64,000 nt of DNA from Paramecium octaurelia (lineage: Eukaryota; Ciliophora; Oligohymenophorea; Peniculida; Parameciidae), in assembly GCA_905182995.1 (NCBI GenBank), contig CAJJDP010000052.1, positions 458,490 through 522,489 on the forward strand, written 5' to 3'. Positions 13,426 through 26,463 of the stretch are shown here, one piece after another. The stretch's first letter is position 1. Each line of letters begins with the position of its first letter. A program made the translations under genes and the position numbers. The notes below the pieces were generated by a model, which ran no database searches, was not told where the DNA came from, and was given only the letters and a program-made list of their open reading frames with translations.

Positions 13426-14321
13426 TTATATTCTATATATAATAATTAGATTTTTAACAAACTAGTTTGTATACAATATTTATTAAATCACTTGTTCCAG
13501 TATTAATTCATTAACATGGTAATAAAAAAGAAAAATAAATAATCCGCTATAAAATTAAGAAAACTATCATTCATACCTAATAATATCAATAAATTAATTC
13601 TATAAATATTGCCAATCAGTTGTGAAGCAATAATACTAAGAAATTAATGAGTATCATAATCTGCAAATTATAAAATTGAATATTTTCATAAAGTTAATAA
13701 TTAAAGAGTAGTTTATACTAAATGAAACCGCTGAGAGAGACATCACCACAGAAGATCTCTATGTTAAGTTTATATTTCATAAATTAAGTTGAAATCATTC
13801 ATTATTAGTAAATTAACTAAAAAATACTTTTTGATTTATCTGACACTTAGTATCATCAACCTATAAAATAATTCAATAACAGGAAACCGTAATAGAAATA
13901 TCATAATTTTTGTTAACAGGTTACCAAGAATTAATCGGAAAATTTGAAATTTGCATTTAATCAAATTAGTTTATCAATATGAATAACTAATTAATTAATC
14001 ATTCAATAAATACATTAAAAAATATAAAAGATATATTAATGAAATAGATTTTTAAAATGTATCCATTTGATTATTAGTATACTAACCTATCATATTTTGG
14101 ATTCTATCACCGTTTTAATGTTCTTTGAAACAGTACTTTATTCTTTATAGAATTACATCCAATTTCATTTTTCTAAGATCTTCAATTAGGCAGAATAGGA
14201 TCAAAACTAGCCAATCAGGCTAAGTATTTCATCTAGTTATGATTAATATATTGAGATAATCATTATTATCAATAAGGCAGAAAGATGTTTAGTTATTGTA
14301 TTAAAAATTATATATTTATTA
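13426..14321. other. intergenic region with coding-like remnants
   Basis: No supported gene. On the + strand, about 13530-13790, one frame is rich in Gln/Ile/Asn and ends at a TGA, but has no ATG and no obvious intron. A second fragment around 14040-14130 starts MKQIFKMYP and meets TGA quickly. These look like decayed exons or chance frames. The divergent promoters of the ANTH and VPS9 genes must lie here. Confidence 0.3.
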
Positions 14322-15580
14322 ATGGGGAACCACAATTCATTTTAATCGGAGAACATTCAAGACATTTACAAAATGCAAATGGTACAATTCCTTAATTATC
14401 CTTAGATGTAATGGCATGTTGGGGTAGAAAAGGAGGTTTAAAAATTAGGATTTAATGTTAATGTTAGATCAGATCATCTTCATAAACAAAATTTTATACA
14501 ATTATATTCAATTGTAAAACCATAACACGAGGAAATTGCCATTTTGAGCACAACAGAATCCTTATTTGCAACAGAGTTTGAAAATATTAAGAGATCCAAG
14601 AAAACTCTGGATCCGTTTAAAGAATTCTATGTCACGACTCTGATATAGGAGAATGATCCCTCTTTGCAAGAGTTTGAAAGGTAAGTGCTTTAATAGCTGT
14701 CAACATTGAACGGGTGTTTGTTGGAAATATTTTAAACTTTCAGACAAACTTAACTGCCTAATTGCAGTAAGGATTTGGATAAAAATATTGTCATGTTTCG
14801 AGATTCATTTGTTTAGGTATTTAATTCTGTATATATAAATTTTAGATCTTAATTCACTACTATGATTTGAATTTATTTGCATCACTAAATAAGTGTCATT
14901 TCTTGAACACCTCCTCTCTTTAATGTTTAGTATCCAACATGATATTCAATGATCAAGTGGCCTCACATGTCTACTAAATCAAAAAACTAGAATAAGTAGA
15001 AGAAAATGAGAAAATACATAAGAAATTACAATTCTTAAAGGAGAAAACATTAGCTGACTTTGGAATTTCAATTAAATATTGTCTGGATTGTACAACTAGA
15101 GAGTATATACAGAGTAAACTATCTTCAAAAGCAAATACAAGTAGTTAAAGCTAATAGATTATGAAGAAAGATACTTTTGAGACGCTCATTATTGAAGATG
15201 TTGATTCTGTTCAATTACCTTCCAGACCTTAAGCGAAACTTTTATAAGGAACATTTTTCTTATAATCCCCATTTTAAAATGCCATTGAAGCTCTAAAATT
15301 AATATAATTTCGATAAACTCCTCACCATAAAGTTAAATAATTGGTCGCTTGCTTCAGAAGTATCTACTCTGCCATCATCGACTATTACAATTAGTATACT
15401 AAACAGCCTTCAATAATAAGCACAGACGAAATGATACCAATTTTTCACTATGTGCTTTGTAAGTCCTCACTGTAAAATCCATACACACACTTTGAAATCA
15501 TGTAAAAGTACTTAGGCAATCTAGATGGAATCGAAGGATTCTATTTAGCTATAATGGAAGCAGTTTTTAACATAGCTTGA
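14322..15580 (+). CDS. VPS9-domain protein, putative Rab5-type GEF
   Basis: VPS9 domains catalyse GDP/GTP exchange on Rab5-family GTPases in early endocytic traffic. The 409-residue protein starts MGNHNS, so N-terminal myristoylation is possible. The VPS9 domain occupies about residues 305-405: KVKQLVACFRSIYSAI, then DEMIPIFHYVLCKSSLQN (the conserved Asp and Tyr-Val-Leu-x-Lys region) and GFYLAIMEAVF at the C-terminus. A helical region with a coiled-coil-like KKLEQVEENEKIHKK precedes it. One 29-nt intron, 14817-14845. With the ANTH gene next door this gives two endocytosis-related genes side by side, though on opposite strands. Confidence 0.82.
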
Positions 15581-16038
15581 TATCTTTATGATAATTCGTA
15601 TCTATTCTCTTTATAATTATTATTAATAATATGTCTATTTCTGATATTAATTATTCGTGAGTTGATAGTCAAAATTATAAGTATTAGGTTTTGATATGAA
15701 TGAGGAAACTATTACAATATCTATTTAAAAACAAATTGTAAAATTCAATTGGATAATGATGAACAAAATTAATAATTAAAATTAATAAAATTAATGAATT
15801 AATTCATAAATATAATTAGGATGTTTATGAAAAATATAAATATATTGATTTATAAATGGAAGCTTAACAATAGAACATATTTAAATAAAGTTTATAAATT
15901 ATTTCTAAATATTGTCGAATAAATTAATATTCTAAAATCATCTCATAGTTCTAATGATTACTCAAGAGTATCAATGATGACATACTCTTATTCATAAAAC
16001 ATTAACTCTAAATTTATTAATTTTTATTTTTATTTGAT
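15581..16038 (+). other. possible decayed or unspliced 5' extension of otubain-like gene 1
   Basis: The reading frame of the next gene stays open upstream of its ATG and reads as coiled-coil-like protein (QDVYEKYKYIDLQMEAQQ) back to about 15770. A single in-frame TGA lies at 15955-15957. No convincing intron removes it: the only nearby GT...AG option is 21 nt and poorly formed. An ATG at 15631 (MSISDIN) is in a broken context. This is either a truncated N-terminus of a formerly longer gene or an exon whose structure I could not resolve. Confidence 0.35.
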
Positions 16039-17495
16039 ATGAATAATCATTTAGAGGAGAAAAAAAAGAAAGAAGAAGAAGAAAAACAAAGATAAAAAGA
16101 AGAATAAGGAAGAAGATAAGTTATACATTCAAGATTAAATTAATTCTTTGAAAAATTGGTTAGTTTTGAAATTAGGTACAATATCATCTAATAGAGACTT
16201 ACTTAGGTAGAGGAATGTTAGAGTATATTTAATTAATCTCTACCATTAATTGAATCAACATTAGATAGTAAACTCGGTGATCAAAAATTTGAATCTCTAT
16301 AATAGAACCTCATTTAGAAAAAATAATAATCCAATTCATTGATAATCGAATTCGAATAACATTTTAATAATCAATTAAAATAGATATAAGATTCCATCAT
16401 CAAATAATTTAAATAGAAAGAGGAATAAGATAATATTTGGAAAGATAAAATTGAAATTGATTTCTAAAATCTACTAAAATCTATAAAAGAAAAAGAATTA
16501 AATTAGGTTGAATAGTATAAATAATTGAATGAATCAATTTTGCAAATTAAGTAAAAGGATGAATAAGATAATATTTGGAAAGATAAAATTGAAATGGATA
16601 TCTAAAATCTATTAAAATCTAAAAAAGACAGTATAACCAATTAGTCCAATATAATTTAACCTTAACCAGATTTTATTGAAAATAATGGAGAGATAATAAA
16701 CAATATCATTAAGGATATTTATTCTTAAACTACCAGATAAAGATATGTTCCTGGATAGTATTAACCCTTTATACATTAAATGTAAAATTAGAGTGATTTA
16801 GCAAAGTATTATAATCTGAAATTAGAGTAGAAAAAGACAATCAATTAATATATTTAAGGATTTCGAAAAGTAAGAGGAGACGGAAATTGTTTTTATTCAT
16901 CTTTTGGATTTGGTTACTTATAATTATTAATTGTCCATTATGATTAGAATTAATACGATGAGTTTTTGAATTCAGTCATAAAGAAAATGAGATTTAGAAT
17001 TTAATATCAAAGCACTAAAATAGATGATGAAAAAATAGAAACATAATTAAGAGAAGAATTCATTAAAAGATTAAATTTAATCAGAAACTTAGAAAATAAA
17101 GTAATGAGATAAGATGAATTATTTAATCAATTTAGTGCTTATGAATAGAATGAAGATCAATAAGCTGATGGATATTTTTATGCTTTATCAACTATCTTTT
17201 TTAGAAATTTAAGTTTACATTTTATCGAATAGAGTGAACATAAGGATATTTTCACAGAAAAAGATAGCCTTTTACTATGGGAAGCAGAATGCAATAGCAA
17301 TGAAATAGTAATTTCTATATTAGCTTAATAATTGAAGATGTATTCAACTATAATTAATTTAGTAATATTATTGTGTTCTTCTTTGATAAAGATAAATTTA
17401 CTATGATGGAATATAATAAAGAAGCTAAAAGAAAAATTATTTTATTGTTATAGCCAGGACATTATAATCTTGGAGTACCGAAATTAGAAGAATGA
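16039..17495 (+). CDS. otubain-like deubiquitinase 1 (peptidase C65) with repeat-bearing N-terminus
   Basis: Otubains are cysteine proteases that cleave ubiquitin chains. In this 477-residue protein the C-terminal ~195 residues form the domain: catalytic Asp/Cys box RGDGNCFYSSFGF (Cys about 284), the conserved LLLWEAECNSNEIVISILAQQL helix, and the catalytic His in PGHYN near the C-terminus. One 23-nt intron (17340-17362) sits just after that helix, at the same place as in the two paralogues at 20440-22309 and 27561-30348. The N-terminus opens with a Lys/Glu run and holds a 46-residue tandem duplication (EEQDNIWKDKIEIDFQNLLKS-type units). Known-family features support activity; substrate linkage is unknown. 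Confidence 0.85.
16423..16700 (+). repeat. 138-bp in-frame tandem duplication inside otubain-like gene 1
   Basis: Sequence beginning gaataagataatatttgg at 16423 recurs at 16561, an offset of 138 bp or 46 codons. The copies differ at only a few sites over about 60 bp and encode near-identical QDNIWKDKIE segments predicted to be helical. Confidence 0.8.
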
Positions 17496-17682
17496 ATATA
17501 ATAATTGAGAAAATAAATATACATTTACAATTTCTTACTGCCACCATTATTTGATCTAAGTAATCCATTTGAAAATAATACTTTATTGTACTATCCAGCA
17601 TTTATGAATTCAATAGTAATGGTTTATATAGATAATAATTGATTTTATATTCAATTGCTAAAATAAATATGATCAAAGTAAT

Positions 17683-18423
17683 TCAAATATTAGAGACCCA
17701 CTAAGATTTATTTAGTCTAGTATAATTGAAATTGTTCATTGTAGAGAAAGGGTGTTGATAACGAGGTTAACTCTTAATTCTTTATGTTTTAATAATAGGA
17801 ACTCCTACGTTTGAAACAGGTAATTTATAATAAATTTAATCTTTATTGGTTGGTTTAAAGGCATTGACAGTATTATTTAATTTTTACCTAGTTTTTGTAA
17901 ACTTGGATGGAGTTCCAGGTAAATTAATTTAATTTTTCTATTTAACTGATTGACTTTTTGTTCTCCTTGAAGTTTTTGGATTATATTCATAAAAATTAGT
18001 TTCAGTCTTTCCCATTGATCTATTTAAAATGTCTATTGCAAGTGATTCATCTAATTTATGTAAATCCTAAAAGTTTAAGCTCTATCTCATCTATGTTTCT
18101 ATTCTCCATGTTTAGCTACCAATATTGGAAATAACAACAGAATTCTTCTTTTTTTCTTCATATGTGTGTTCCTTCTAAATTAATTAATTAATATCAATTT
18201 ATTTAGGTTCAGTTAAATATTAAAATTTCAATGATTGCTTATCTGTTATGATCTTAAGTGCTTTATTCTTTTTATCTTTTTGTTTAATTAAGTTAATCTA
18301 TTTCAAAAGTGTTTAGGTATGAGAAATATTTAAGATTTGACTATCAGTTTGATCTGTTCTTGCTGAAAGCTATTTAGAAATGCTTAATTAGAGACGAGCA
18401 GACAATTAATTGATATTTTGCAT
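17683..18423 (-). CDS. uncharacterised basic Gln/Lys/Thr-rich protein
   Basis: An intronless frame of 246 residues from ATG 18423 to TGA 17683, beginning MQNINQLSARLQ. It is polar, rich in Gln, Lys, Ser and Thr, and lacks membrane segments. Short motifs such as SRRTKSQS and KFTKTRQKLN make it basic and probably disordered. No family recognised; a cytoskeletal or regulatory protein is possible but not shown. It starts 96 bp downstream of the RIO1 gene on the same strand. Confidence 0.65.
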
Positions 18424-18519
18424 ATTTTGATATGAACTTTTAATGAAATTAGGTTCAATTTTAAAATAAATAAATAAATTTTATTCCTAAAAGAAATGAT
18501 AAAATATTGTTTAATAAGA

Positions 18520-19946
18520 TCATCTTTATTTTTTTGTAAGTATTTTTTTAATATTTTTAGGGAGTTTAGTTTTTCTTTTCTCTCTTTTTTCTTCTTTAAC
18601 TTTTTATTTTCTTTCTTTTTTTGTGAGTCCATCATATTTACATAATCCACCCTTCTTCTTTTTTTCACCATCCTCATTTTAATTTTCAGACTCCTATTCT
18701 TGATCATCATCATTATCACTTAATAAAGATACATCAGATGATGAATCTGAATTGCCCTCTTAATCATCATTATCTGACTCATCATTGTCTTCGTTTGAAT
18801 CTTCATTTTAATCCAATCCATTTCCTTCATTCAATTTTTAAAGTTCTAGATTTGCATTCTAGAAATCTGCTATTGTCTTGCCAATACTCTCTCCACCTTT
18901 CTTAAAAGCATTCAATTCAGATTCGATTATTTTTTATGGTAAATCACTCAAATTCTTTGGTTATATAGCTCCAACAAAAACTTTATCTTACTCCTCTTCC
19001 AAACCTTCATCGATTTATTCTCTTTCCTCTTACATTCTCTCTATTTCTTCAGTGATATTTTAAAGATGAGGATCCGTAATAAATTTGTACAATTATCTCA
19101 GAGTAAATGTCATGATATCCTAAACTCATATTATATTAGATATACCTTCTTCTTAAAATATTGATTGATATTAAATATGTCCCTTTTCAAAAACTCAGAT
19201 GCACTATGATGATCACTTTCCATACTTTGGGATACATCTATAAAATAGACTTTATTCTTATAATATAAGAGATTGTATTCGCTCAAATCTCCATGTATTA
19301 ATTTGCATTCTTAGTATAGAATCCTCATGCATTTCACAACCTGAATGTAAGCATCATCATAAAGAACATCTGTTGCATCCTTCAATCTTGGAGCTGGAGT
19401 CATGTCATCACCAATAAATCTCATTACTATAATATTGCTTTTAACCAAAATAGGCTCTGGACATGGGATTGCTGACTGAAATATTCTCTTATAATTTCTC
19501 AACTCTTTTTCTGCCCATAATCTAACCATTTTTCTTGGGTTTGATTTGCAATGACCATTTCTAAAACGAAATTCACCTGATACGTATTTATCTCTATCTT
19601 TAAATACCAGAATTGAAGTCTTATAAACTTTAATTGCATATTCTAGATTATTGAAATCCCATCCATGATAAACATTAGCCTCTTTACCAGTTGATATACA
19701 TCCATTTATTTCCTTTAAGAACTTATTATTAATCATTTTCATCAATATAACTCTTGTTCTTGGATCCAAACACTATTCTACTGTAGCTCTGTCTTCCTTA
19801 TCCTTGATTCTAGTCTGTCGATATTCTCTCTTTGATCTTCTGTCCTCAAAGGCATATTCAGGGTCATCGGGTATCTCTTTTTATTGGGTTTCTTCTTCTT
19901 CTTATTCATAATAAGTCTTCTCAGCCTCTTTGGTGATTTAAGCCAT
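18520..19946 (-). CDS. RIOK1: RIO1 atypical serine kinase/ATPase
   Basis: RIO1 acts in late cytoplasmic maturation of the 40S ribosomal subunit. The 466-residue protein has the RIO1-specific P-loop STGKEANVYH (about residue 86), the catalytic HGDLSEYN (about 217) and the metal-binding IDVSQSMESDHH characteristic of RIO1 rather than RIO2. A long acidic stretch (SDNDDD) follows, then the conserved basic tail (LTKKERKQKVKEEKREKRK). One 26-nt intron, 19120-19145. Start MAQITKEAEK at 19946; TGA at 18520-18522. Length and domain order match eukaryotic RIOK1. Confidence 0.95.
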
Positions 19947-20439
19947 TAAATAAAATATTATAATTAATGATTATTTAAAACTTTGTTCAATATCCGAGAT
20001 CTTAATTTCTTTAATCAAATCTTAAAAGAGAAAGAATTTATCAGTCTTTTATATCTGGATTTAATAGCCAATAACTACAATATAATATATACAAAGCATA
20101 AAATTTGGATTGATCAAAGAAACACCCCTGGTATCGAAATAATCTTATATCATTTATTATAAACAATAGAATTTTCAAAAGTAATTATTATAAGTAGGAA
20201 CATATCGATTATGGGTTTGAAGTTATATGAGTTAAAAAAAATAATTGAAATTCTTAATTATTTATTATTTTATCGAAATCTTGATGTGATTATTCATAAC
20301 ATCAAATTAGTGTTTAAAAGTTTCAAGAAGAGAAACCATTGTCTAAATTAATAATGAGTTACTTTACTTTGCAAAATTATATATTGCTATTTTATATTTA
20401 GTATAAGGTGAATTTATTGAATTAATTTATAAGTATTTA
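19947..20439. other. intergenic, no feature seen
   Basis: AT-rich spacer of 493 bp between the RIO1 start and the 3' end of otubain-like gene 2. No gene, repeat or RNA recognised. Confidence 0.5.
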
Positions 20440-22309
20440 TCAATTTTTGAATCCTATATTGTAATGGCCCGGCTAAATTAGTAATATTATTTCGTCGTTA
20501 TGATCTTTCTCATATTCTCTTAATTCAAATTACCCTCCATTAAAAAATAGTAATTTGATATTTCTAAATAAGTATAATGTAATACATTTTTAATTGTTGA
20601 GCTAGAGTTGCAATTATAATTTCATTATTATTACACTCAGTCTCCCAAATGAGTAGATTTTCTCTATCTTCAACAAGCGCTTTCATTTCACTATGTTCTA
20701 AAAGTTAATTACTAAGGTTTCTAAAAAATAGAGTAGATAAAAAATAAAAACAACCATTTCCATCATCTGAGATATTAAATTCTCTATATTTTTAATACAG
20801 TTCATCTATTCTTTATTGCTAATTTTCGATTTTTCTAATTTATTAGAGGTTATAAAGGAATTCTTCAATTAATAATTATTCTAATTAATCATTAGCTATC
20901 TAAAAGTCTTTGTAATAAATCTTAAATTTAATTTTCATTGCAAAATTTAAAAATTCATTAAATTAAGTATCATTATAATTTATCAATACCAAACGCAAAA
21001 ATTGATAGCCAAACGCAGTATAAAAACAATTTCCATCCCCGCGCACATATAGTATTCTCTAACAATAATTTTTTAGAACATTTTTAACTGCCAATTATTT
21101 TATAGAGTAGTGAGAAAATAATCCTTATTTATCATCATATTTCTAAAGATAGTAGCTGTAATTTTATTCCACAGTCCTTAGTTATGAGGACATTTAAATT
21201 AATTATTTACTTATTTCAACAGTTTTCTTTAGTCTTTTCTAATCGAAAGCTATCTAAATTGTTTCTAATGATTTGTTCAATAATTCTATATTTAGTAATT
21301 GTTAATTTTGCTTATCTAAATTTAAAGCTTATTGATTTATCTATTATATATCTAGAGATTCATTATCTATTTCCTCTGCATATTTTGATTATTAATTTGA
21401 TAAATCATTTTTTATTGGTTATATATTTGGTTATTCTACTGTTATTTGTTTTTATTCTGAATTTTTTATTTTATTTGGTTACTTATTTGATTATTCATGT
21501 ATTGGTTATTGATTTGATTATTCATTTTTTATTGGTTATTAATTTTGTTATTCTACTTTTATTTGTTGTTTTTTGTAGCCATGCTTTTATTCCTTTTTTA
21601 TAGTCATTTCGTTTTATTTACTATTAGTATTTTTATATTATTTATTAGTTTATTATTAGGCATTACTGTTCTTTTAAAAGTTTTATTTTTATTTTACAGG
21701 CGTCTTCAAATCTTAATCTTTATTCTATTTATTTTTTTGAATTTACACATAGCAGGGAGATTTTGTAGTTTAAGATTTTGCGTCACATTTATCCTTTTGT
21801 GTTTGCTATTCTTATTTTAGAGGTAGGGATTTTTGTAGTTTTGCATTATCTATTTACTTTATTTAAGTTTTATTATATAAATTTTATTGTTAAGGCGATT
21901 TTTTCTAATTAGATCGAACATTATTAAGGTTTTTGACTCTCTGATTTTGGGATATTTGTTTTTCCTATGAATTATTTTGTTTTATTTTTGTATTTACAGC
22001 AAAATAATTATTTTTAGTACCTTTTAAATGATTTTGTTAGACTCCTTATTAATGTTGTTTGTGATAGTTTTGCCTATCTTGTTTTTATTTTTATTATTTT
22101 TATGATTAAATGTTAGAAACTCTTTTTAATAATGGTGAATGTGATTTGAAATCTCTCCTATTCTATTCAATGCCTTTCTAAACATGTTCTGAGTGATGTT
22201 AAGCTGAATGGGGTTTGTTATTGTGATCTCTTTGAGTTTTTTATATTTTATTTAAGAAACATTAAGTTGGTTACATATAGTGAGGGCTAACACCTTTGTT
22301 TTGAGACAT
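20440..22309 (-). CDS. otubain-like deubiquitinase 2 with Gln/Asn-rich prion-like N-terminus
   Basis: A 615-residue protein in one continuous frame from ATG 22309 (MSQNKGVSP) to TGA 20440, with a single 22-nt intron (20564-20585). Residues ~1-380 are Gln/Asn/Lys-rich and low-complexity, with two diverged copies of a VEQxNxQPIKN block. The otubain domain follows: VRGDGNCFYTAFGY (Cys about 428), LLIWETECNNNEIIIATLAQQL, and the C-terminal IQPGHYNIGFKN with the catalytic His. The intron position matches paralogues 1 and 3. On the opposite strand this N-terminal region creates long hydrophobic frames that are not genes. Catalytic residues look intact. Confidence 0.85.
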
Positions 22310-22874
22310 TTATTTGTTGTAAGAGTTAAAACAAATAAAATTTTATTAATTATTAAATATAACAACAATATATTTTATTCAATAATAATTGATTACTTCA
22401 AATCAAAAGTATTTATGTTTACATATTTTTATTTAATAGAAATAAATCTAAAATGCTACTATTCTAAATTATTGAATTCTTATTTGCTAGGCTAATGCAG
22501 AATCATAAATTGATTATAATGGAAAACTTACCTTTTTAGATTTGTGATGGATATTATTCAAGTGTCGCTATTTTCAAAGTCCAAAAAATAAGCTGAATTG
22601 TGTCAACATATGTCATTCTAGGAGAATTTTTTATTTAAATTAAATAAAATTGTATTGTTCATTTATCGATAATGTGAGCATAACAGCTTAAGGTTAGCAT
22701 AAATGGGTTATACTAGATTTTTCATATTTATTAATGAAAGAACTCAGATGGATAGTAAAATACTTCAGAGTTGCGGCCTATAAATTCACCCACACAGAAC
22801 TTAGGTGTTATAATTCTATTAACAAATTATATTTATTCGTAATTCGAATATTAATAATTTTAGATTTATCATAC
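22310..22874. other. intergenic, no feature seen
   Basis: AT-rich 565-bp spacer between the otubain-like gene 2 start and the 3' end of the isoleucyl-tRNA synthetase gene. No supported gene or RNA. Confidence 0.5.
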
Positions 22875-25800
22875 TCATTATGACACTGTATAATGTTCAG
22901 GGCCTAGGGCAACTTTTTTACCATCTAATGTAAATTCAATGTTTTATTGTAAATTTGGTAAGACTACTAATGTTCTTATGATTGTATCAACTTCCTTTTC
23001 ATTAAAAGTTTCCTAAGAAATAACAATAAATTAATACCAACAATTTTTATTTATTAAAAACAGGAGAATATTGAGTGATCACAATGCTAAATTTATGGTT
23101 ATCTACATCAGTATCCTCTTTGCCAATTACATGTAAGAATTAATGTTTTTAATCCGATGAGAATACTGGTTTCTTAATTTAATTTCTGATCCATGTAATA
23201 CCAGATTGAACTGCATTTGATAATTCAGATTCAGCTTCAAATTAATAGAAGACAAGGATTTTATCCTCTTATTATAAGCCAAGCTTCTTTCTTAATTTTT
23301 AAATTCTATTTGTGAATTCTCTTGCAAATCCAAGATTTTTGAGTTCTTGAGTTTATGATGGATCTATAATAATAGAGAATCCATCTTCAGTGGCAAACAA
23401 CAACTATTTATGTTTTTCTGTATTGAATTAATCAGTTATTTTGACGTGTTTTAATAATAATTCGCAATCCAACTCTACTTCAATGTATTCCACATTCTTT
23501 TTACCCTTTTTAGCCTTAGGATCTGGTTATTATTAAACTTATTCTTCAACCTTCTTCTCTTTCTTTACTTTGACTTTGAGCTACAATTTACCATCAGTTT
23601 TGAGTGTGCGGATCTATTCTTGAGAGAAATTACGAACTTATTAAATTAGATCTGGTCCAAATTTATCTTTCAATTCTTATCCACAAATCTTATTGTCTGG
23701 TTCAGCCTTGAGTTGAATATATTGATCGATATTCTTTTCAACCAAGACAGAAGGTGTATTGATTTCTTCTTCGATATACTTAGATAGGAATTGAACACTT
23801 TAAAGTAACTACTCATCTGTTGCCAAGATTGTTAAGCTATTAACTGGTTATTTTAGACTTAGTTTATGGGCTTCTCTTAATTTTCTAGCAGATTCAACAA
23901 CTATTTGCATCTTTTCAACTTGAGATTCAATTTTAGGATCGATCAATTCCTTTTTCACTTCAGGGATTTGAAGGAAATGAATTGATTCTTGATAGTTTTT
24001 ACCTTAAGGAATACACTTCTTAAGATTTTGATAGAATGATTCTGTAATGAAAGGGACATATGGCGACATCAAAAGAGTGATTTTTAAGAGCACATCAAAA
24101 AGCACATTCAAACTAACAACCCATTCTTGATTTCCTTAATCTCCCTTGATTCTACTTCTATTCAATCTAACATACCAGTTAGTCAATATATCTAGATAGC
24201 TAATCAATCTAGGCACAATTGTGTAAAGTCTGTAAGCTTCCATCTCATTTCTAACAAATTCAACCAAAGTTTGGCTGCTTGATACAATCCACTTATCCAT
24301 AATATTGTCACCTTTTGTAATGGCATTTTCATCAAATTCAAATTTGCCTATTACACTTTCATATCTTTGTAAATTTTAAATCAAAAATCTATAAGCATTG
24401 TACCAAGGTAAAAATACATTCTTAATGACTTCTTAAACTCCATCTTTGCTGAAATTCAATGGTTGAGCCTTAACCAATCCACTATTAATAAGATACAACC
24501 TCATAGCATCAGCTCCAAATTGATTAATAATTTCAACTTCAGGATCTGGATAGTTCTTCTTACTTTTTGACATCTTTTCACCTTTATCATTCAACACAAT
24601 TCCATTGACAATTAAGTTCTTGTAAGGAGTGTCATCACGTAAGGCTGTTGCAATAACATTCAATGTATAGAACCAACCTCTTGTTTAATCTAATCCTTCA
24701 GCAATAAAGTCGGCTGGGAAGATAGTTTCGAATAACTCTTTTCTTTCAAATGGATAATGTTATTAAGCAAAAGGCATAGATCCACTCTCAAACCAACAAT
24801 CAAAGACCTCTTCAATCCTTCTCAATACACCCTTTCCTTGTTTGCTTGGGATAGTGATGTGATCAATGTATTCTCTATGGAGATCAGTTATGTTTTCAAC
24901 TCCAGAAAGTTACTTCAATTCTTCAATGGAACCAATGCAAACCATTTCTTCAAAGTCATCACTGACCCAGATTGGAATAGGATTACCCCAGAATCTATTT
25001 CTACTGAAACACCAATCTTAGGCATCATCTAACCAATTGTTAAATCTTCCATCTTGAATGGATTATGGTACCCATCTAGCCTTCTTATTGTTAACAACAA
25101 GTTTATCCTTAATTGATGTAACCTTAATAAACCAACAGTTAACAGCTTTATATATTAATGGAGTTTAAGATCTCCAACAATAAGGATAATTATGTTGAAC
25201 TTATCCATCCTTAATTAATCTTCCATTAGTTTTAAGCAATTTTCTTATTTCCTTATCAGCATCCTTCACTTACATTCCTGAGAAATCTTTGACTGATTCC
25301 AAGAATCTTCCACTTGAATCAATGGGTACCAAAGGATCAGATGGAATAATGATGCCAGCCTTTAAACATGCTTTGTAATCGTCATCACCAAAACCAGGAG
25401 CACAATGTACTATACCAGTACCATCATCACTAGTAACAAAATTGGCAGCCAAAACTCTATAGCATCCTTATTCTTTTCTTTCCAAAAAGTAATTGAATAA
25501 TGGAACGTATTCAGTTCCAACTAATTCAGAACCTTTGAATTTCTCCACAACGTCATACAACTTAGCATCAGTATACAACTCAACAATTCTTGACTCTGCT
25601 AAGATATAATGAGTATTAGATGCTTTATCAAGTAATTTCACATAAACTAAATCTGGATGAACAGCTAATGCTAAGTTACTAGGCAATGTCCATGGAGTTG
25701 TTGTCCAAGCAACGAATTTAGTCTTCTCGTCTTTAACCAATGGAAAAGTCACTACAATAGCAGGATCCCACACATTCTTATAATTCTATTAGGTTTCGAA

Positions 25801-26463
25801 GTTGCTTAGAACTGTGGAACATCCATTGGAGTATGGCATGACTTTGCATCCTCTATATACTAAGCCTTTCTCCCACATTTGTTTGAAGACCCACCAGACA
25901 CTTTCCATAAAGGATGTATCCAAGGTTTTGTAATCATTATCAAAATCAATCCATCTTCCTGTTCTTCCTATTATTCTTCTCCATTCAGATGCATATCTCA
26001 TGACTATTGATCTGCATTCATGGTTGTATTTATCAATACCCATCTAAACATATTATACTCATTTAAAACCTTTAAAATATCACCTCTGTGTTAAATTTTA
26101 AGAGTTTTATCAATTTCATGTTCAACTGGCAATCCATGACAATCCCATCCGAATCTTCTCTCCACATATCTCCCATTCATTGCAAAATACCTACACACTA
26201 CATCCTAAATTTTGTTATGATATCATACTTTAATGGTACCAGCACACATATGACCATAATGAGGTAATCCAGTAGCAAAGGGTGGTCCATCATAAAATGT
26301 AAATCGTGGAAAATCTTTTGTCAATTCCAATTATTTATGAAAAGCATTGATCTATTCCCAATATTTTAGGATTCTGACTTCCTCTTCAGGGAAGTTGGGT
26401 CTTTCGACAACTATTAATTAAATCTAAGTCTTTACCATTAGTAAAATCTGTCTTCTAAGCCAT
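22875..26463 (-). CDS. IARS: isoleucyl-tRNA synthetase, cytosolic
   Basis: Charges tRNA-Ile; class I synthetase of 1162 residues, the usual size for the eukaryotic cytosolic enzyme. The start MAQKTDFTNV leads to the HIGH-type motif PHYGH (about residue 57). The editing domain carries [15 protein letters not shown] and [17 protein letters not shown]. The KMSKSKKNY signature lies near residue 605, followed by the anticodon-binding helical domain and a long C-terminal extension. Four introns: 26411-26435, 26205-26228, 26044-26069 and 23013-23037. No mitochondrial presequence is evident. TGA at 22875-22877. Confidence 0.97.

Noticed and set aside
21184-21820. Hydrophobic + strand frames resembling membrane proteins
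   Set aside because: Antisense of the Gln/Asn-rich N-terminus of otubain-like gene 2; poly-Gln codons (TAA, CAA) read backwards as Leu and Ile.
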